This document shows positions 13,150 to 16,012 of a DNA stretch of 16,012 bases, one piece after another. The notes below the pieces were generated by a model. It was not told the origin of the DNA, searched no databases, and saw only the letters and a program-made list of their open reading frames with translations. Every line of letters begins with the position of its first letter. Positions within the stretch are counted from its first letter, which is position 1. Source of the stretch: SIG440 sp045579055. GTDB taxonomy: Bacteria > Bacillota > Clostridia > Monoglobales > Monoglobaceae. Location of the stretch: contig JAZNLK010000083.1 of the NCBI GenBank assembly GCA_045579055.1, positions 1 to 16,012 on the forward strand, read 5' to 3'. A program made the position numbers and the translations under genes.

Positions 13150-14532
13150 ATGAAAAATACGGAAAAGACAATGGAAAAAGTAGTTGCTCTTTGCAAAGGC
13201 CGTGGCTTTGTTTATGCCGGCTCTGAAATTTACGGAGGTCTTGCAAATACGTGGGATTACGGTCCTTTGGGTGTTGAACTGAAGAACAACGTTAAGCGTG
13301 CTTGGTGGAAAAAGTTCATCCAGGAAAGCCCTTATAACGTAGGTCTTGATGCTGCAATTCTTATGAATCCTCAGACATGGGTTGCATCGGGTCACGTTGG
13401 CGGTTTCTCAGATCCTCTTATGGATTGCAAGGAATGTAAAACACGTTTCCGTGCCGACAAGCTTATTGAAGATGCTGCCGGCGTTTCGGCTGACGGCTGG
13501 TCAGACCAGAAGATGATTGACTTCATCAATGAGCAGGATCTCAAGTGCCCCAATTGCGGAAAGCACAACTTCACAGATATCAGAAAGTTCAACCTGATGT
13601 TCAAAACCTTCCAGGGTGTTACGGAAGACAGCTCAAGTGAAATTTTCCTTAGACCCGAAACAGCACAGGGTATCTTCGTGAACTTTAAGAATGTTCAGAG
13701 AACATCAAGAAAAAAGGTTCCTTTTGGTATCGGTCAGGTTGGTAAGTCGTTCCGTAATGAAATTACTCCCGGCAACTTCACATTCAGAACCCGTGAATTT
13801 GAACAGATGGAGCTTGAATTTTTCTGCAAGCCCGGCACAGACCTTGATTGGTTTGCATACTGGAAGGATTTCTGCAAAAACTGGCTCCTTTCATTGAACA
13901 TCAAGGAAGAAAACATCAAGATGCGCGACCACGAGCAGGAAGAGCTTTCGCACTACAGCAAGGGCACAACCGATATCGAATTTATGTTCCCCTTTGGTTG
14001 GGGTGAGCTTTGGGGTATTGCAGACAGAACTGACTTTGACCTTAAGCAGCATGCAAACCACAGCGGAGAAAAGTTTGAATATAATGATCCTGAAACAAAC
14101 GAGAAATACATTCCTTATTGTGTTGAACCGTCACTGGGTGCTGACCGTGTGACATTGGCATTCCTTTGTGAAGCATATGACGAAGAAGGAGTTGACGAGG
14201 AAAAGAACGATATTCGTGTGGTAATGAGATTCCATCCGGCACTTGCTCCCATCAAGGCTGCAGTTCTGCCCCTTTCAAAGAAACTGGCAGAGGGTGCCGA
14301 GAAGGTTTATGCAAAGCTTGCGGCTGAATTTATGTGTGAATATGACGAAGCGGGAAGTATCGGAAAGCGTTATCGCAGACAGGACGAAATCGGAACACCC
14401 TTCTGTATCACTTATGACTTTGATTCTGAAGAAGACGGCACAGTTACAGTACGTCACCGTGATACAATGGAACAGGAACGTGTTAAGATTGATGACCTGG
14501 TTGCATATATCAGCGAAAGAATTAAGTTTTAA
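13150..14532 (+). CDS. glyS: Glycyl-tRNA synthetase, class II homodimeric type
   Basis: The enzyme charges tRNA-Gly with glycine. The 460-residue product is of the eukaryote/archaea/Thermus-like alpha2 type rather than the alpha2beta2 type of E. coli. Visible parts are SEIYGGLANTWDYGPLG (25-41), two CXXC pairs (Cys93/96 and Cys133/136) that probably bind zinc, RPETAQGIF (168-176), motif 2 (FRNEITP to REFEQME, about 201-221) and motif 3 (EPSLGADR). An anticodon-binding domain occupies the last 100 or so residues (VLPLSKKL to YDFDSEEDGTVTVRHRD). I chose the ATG at 13150 because family members start at about this point. A GTG at 13141 has better spacing to AAAGG and would add three residues. A frame open back to 13000 precedes the transcription start and is rejected. 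Confidence 0.93.
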   Translation: MKNTEKTMEKVVALCKGRGFVYAGSEIYGGLANTWDYGPLGVELKNNVKRAWWKKFIQESPYNVGLDAAILMNPQTWVASGHVGGFSDPLMDCKECKTRFRADKLIEDAAGVSADGWSDQKMIDFINEQDLKCPNCGKHNFTDIRKFNLMFKTFQGVTEDSSSEIFLRPETAQGIFVNFKNVQRTSRKKVPFGIGQVGKSFRNEITPGNFTFRTREFEQMELEFFCKPGTDLDWFAYWKDFCKNWLLSLNIKEENIKMRDHEQEELSHYSKGTTDIEFMFPFGWGELWGIADRTDFDLKQHANHSGEKFEYNDPETNEKYIPYCVEPSLGADRVTLAFLCEAYDEEGVDEEKNDIRVVMRFHPALAPIKAAVLPLSKKLAEGAEKVYAKLAAEFMCEYDEAGSIGKRYRRQDEIGTPFCITYDFDSEEDGTVTVRHRDTMEQERVKIDDLVAYISERIKF

Positions 14533-14535
14533 TTT

Positions 14536-14564
14536 CAGACAGAAGACTTTTGGACTTTTGTCTG
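14536..14564 (+). promoter_or_regulatory. Stem-loop in the glyS-holB gap, next to the holB ribosome site
   Basis: CAGACAGAAG (14536-14545) pairs with CTTTTGTCTG (14555-14564), 10 bp with one G-U and a 9-nt loop. No T tract follows, so it is not an obvious intrinsic terminator. It ends 1-2 nt before the GAAGG of holB and might affect translation or mRNA processing. Confidence 0.4.
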
Positions 14565-14570
14565 TGAAGG

Positions 14571-15608
14571 ATGGTGCCTGAGTTGTTTGCAGAGGTTGTG
14601 GGTCATGAAAAAGTTAAAAACGTTCTGATGACCTCGGTTGTGGGGAATCGTGTGGGACACGCATATATTTTTGAGGGCCCCCAAGGAGTCGGACGGCTCA
14701 CAATGGCAAAGGCTTTTGCGAAACTTCTGCTTTGCGAAAGCCCGACGGAAGGTCATGCCTGTAATGCTTGCAAGAATTGCAGTATGTGCAGTTCGGACAA
14801 CCATCCTGATGTTCAGATTATCACCAACCAGCTTTATGATTCCACAAAAAAAACAACAGATATTCTGATAGATACCATACGCAATATGAAAAAGGATGTC
14901 TATATCAAGCCTTTTTCGTCGGAACGGAAGATTTATATTGTTCCCAGGGCGGATACAATGAATATTCCGGCGCAGAACAGTTTGTTGAAGGTTCTTGAAG
15001 AACCGCCTGCTTATTGCACAATTATCCTTATTGCGGAAAATTCAAATCTGTTTCTGCCCACAATACTCTCCCGTGCGGTGAATGTGAAGTTTTTCCCCAT
15101 CGGGGCATCGGTCGTTGAGGAATACCTGAACAAGAATTATCCGACACTGGGAGATAGTGCTTTTGCGGTTGCCGCTATGAGCGGCGGCTGTATCGGCAAG
15201 GCAAAGGAATTGGCAGAATCTGATGACGCAATGAGTATCCGTGACGAATTGCTGAACAATCTAAATGGTCTTGTGGGGAGAAACAGCAAGGCGGCTTACG
15301 ATTTGATGCTGTTTTTGAAGCATAACAAGGAAAGTATTGAGCTTGTTATGAATGTAATGAGGGAGTATTTCCGTGACCTGATGTATTTTTGTCAGACGGG
15401 AAGCTGTGAAAAAGTCAGCAACAAGGACAGAATTGTTGATATTGAAAGAATCGGAAGCCGGATTTTGTCCAAGGCACCGATGAAATTGTTGGAAATTTTG
15501 CTGAGATATGATGATTATTTTTCGAAAAATATAAGCTATGCCCAGATTGCACAGTGCATGAGCTTGGAACTTTGGGAGGCAATAAATGACAGAAGTTATA
15601 GGAGTTAA
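14571..15608 (+). CDS. holB: DNA polymerase III subunit delta' (clamp-loader)
   Basis: Delta' is part of the clamp loader that opens the sliding clamp and places it on primed DNA. The 345-residue protein has the AAA+ start VVGHEKVKNVL, a P-loop-like GPQGVGRLT (36-44) with Arg in place of the Walker A Lys, and a zinc module at Cys55, Cys64, Cys67 and Cys70. The stretch NSLLKVLEEPPAYCTIIL with ILSRAVNVKFF follows. Delta' subunits often lack a functional ATP site, so the Arg is not alarming. The ATG at 14571 is the listed start. GAAGG directly abuts it, and a TTG at 14583 would give the family-like start MFAEVVGHE, so the start is uncertain. It overlaps the next gene by 23 nt, and the holB-ricT order is conserved in Bacillota. 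Confidence 0.92.
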   Translation: MVPELFAEVVGHEKVKNVLMTSVVGNRVGHAYIFEGPQGVGRLTMAKAFAKLLLCESPTEGHACNACKNCSMCSSDNHPDVQIITNQLYDSTKKTTDILIDTIRNMKKDVYIKPFSSERKIYIVPRADTMNIPAQNSLLKVLEEPPAYCTIILIAENSNLFLPTILSRAVNVKFFPIGASVVEEYLNKNYPTLGDSAFAVAAMSGGCIGKAKELAESDDAMSIRDELLNNLNGLVGRNSKAAYDLMLFLKHNKESIELVMNVMREYFRDLMYFCQTGSCEKVSNKDRIVDIERIGSRILSKAPMKLLEILLRYDDYFSKNISYAQIAQCMSLELWEAINDRSYRS

Positions 15609-16012
15609 ATTTAATAAAGTCGGGAAAGTCTATTACTTTGACCCCAAGGGTTTTAAAGTTAAAGTAGGCGACGGCGTTATTCTTGAAACATCACGAGGTG
15701 TGGAGTTCGGCTTTGTTTCGGTGGCGAACAAAAAAGTCAGCGAAGCAGAGATTGTTGCACCTCTGAAACCCATAATTCGTCCTGCAACAAGGGAGGATTA
15801 TGATAAGCTTGAAAAGAACAAGATAAGGGAAAAGGAAGCTTTTGAAATTGCAAACAAAAAGATTCAGGAGCATAAGCTTGATATGAAGCTTATAAACACT
15901 GAATATACCTTTGACGGCAGCAAAATCCTGTTCTATTTCACGGCTGACGGAAGAATTGACTTCCGTGAACTGGTAAAGAGCCTTGCGGGAGTGTTCAAAA
16001 CAAGAATTGAAC
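15586..16012 (+). CDS. ricT: RicT/YaaT family protein (PSP1 domain), 3' end outside the window
   Basis: The first 142 residues are visible (MTEVIGVKFNKVGKVYYFD onward). The region with VGDGVILETSRGVEFGFV and KILFYFTADGRIDFRELVKSLA belongs to the PSP1-domain family of B. subtilis YaaT/RicT. There, RicT works with RicA and RicF in an iron-sulfur complex that supports RNase Y-dependent mRNA processing, sporulation and competence. The cluster-binding cysteines of the family lie further downstream and are not in the window. GGGAGG lies 6 nt before the ATG at 15586. The start lies inside holB with a 23-nt overlap. The gene is complete on the left and simply runs off the right edge. Confidence 0.92.
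   Translation, partial: MTEVIGVKFNKVGKVYYFDPKGFKVKVGDGVILETSRGVEFGFVSVANKKVSEAEIVAPLKPIIRPATREDYDKLEKNKIREKEAFEIANKKIQEHKLDMKLINTEYTFDGSKILFYFTADGRIDFRELVKSLAGVFKTRIE

Noticed and set aside
14676..14705. Loss of the Walker A lysine in HolB as evidence of a pseudogene
   Set aside because: Delta' subunits commonly have degenerate P-loops; the frame is intact and the zinc cysteines are present.

Overview
The window looks like one end of a metagenome-assembled contig from a strictly anaerobic Bacillota (class Clostridia). The evidence is the [FeFe]-hydrogenase maturation genes, the holB-ricT gene order, sigma-A-type promoters with 17-bp spacers, strong Shine-Dalgarno sites and fairly AT-rich DNA. 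The first 179 bases are not genomic. A perfect 95-bp direct repeat (1-95 and 180-274) flanks 84 bp that I recognise as the two MGI/BGI DNA-nanoball library adapters around a 10-nt barcode. The reading frame at the left edge is therefore a hydG gene cut by the contig end, with a false adapter-encoded tail.

Left block (minus strand, 180-2310): a TM1266-type hydrogenase regulator, hydE and hydG form an operon. It starts from a consensus promoter and has a leader of about 160 nt that can be folded into several competing helices. Directly upstream (2307-2772) is the most intriguing segment. A near-consensus promoter starts an RNA exactly at a 13-bp stem. The RNA continues through two more helices into a strong UUCG-capped intrinsic terminator, and only then comes the Shine-Dalgarno site of an unrecognised 86-residue protein. 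It is either a small RNA gene or a cis-acting attenuator.

Middle block: two divergent units share a 115-bp control region. To the left lie a GlpR/DeoR-type repressor, an organophosphate-antiporter-like MFS transporter (4-nt overlap with the repressor) and an unusual nitrilase-glycerophosphodiesterase fusion. Together they read as uptake and breakdown of a glycerophosphodiester or a related amide-bearing compound. To the right lie an AraC-type regulator, a Gfo/Idh/MocA dehydrogenase, a DegT-type PLP enzyme and, after a terminator and a new promoter, an amidohydrolase-2 family protein. Their substrate cannot be read from the sequence. The AraC terminator hairpin also contains the -35 box of the next operon.

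Right block: on the minus strand, a small XRE-type regulator precedes a ComEC-type DNA-uptake channel that lacks the usual C-terminal beta-lactamase-like domain. On the plus strand are housekeeping genes: class II glycyl-tRNA synthetase, DNA polymerase III delta-prime (holB) and the start of ricT/yaaT, which runs off the window. The stretch 12817-13149 between the two directions holds divergent promoters, a repeated 10-mer and a possible 17-codon ORF. I found no tRNA, rRNA, CRISPR, transposase or phage gene.
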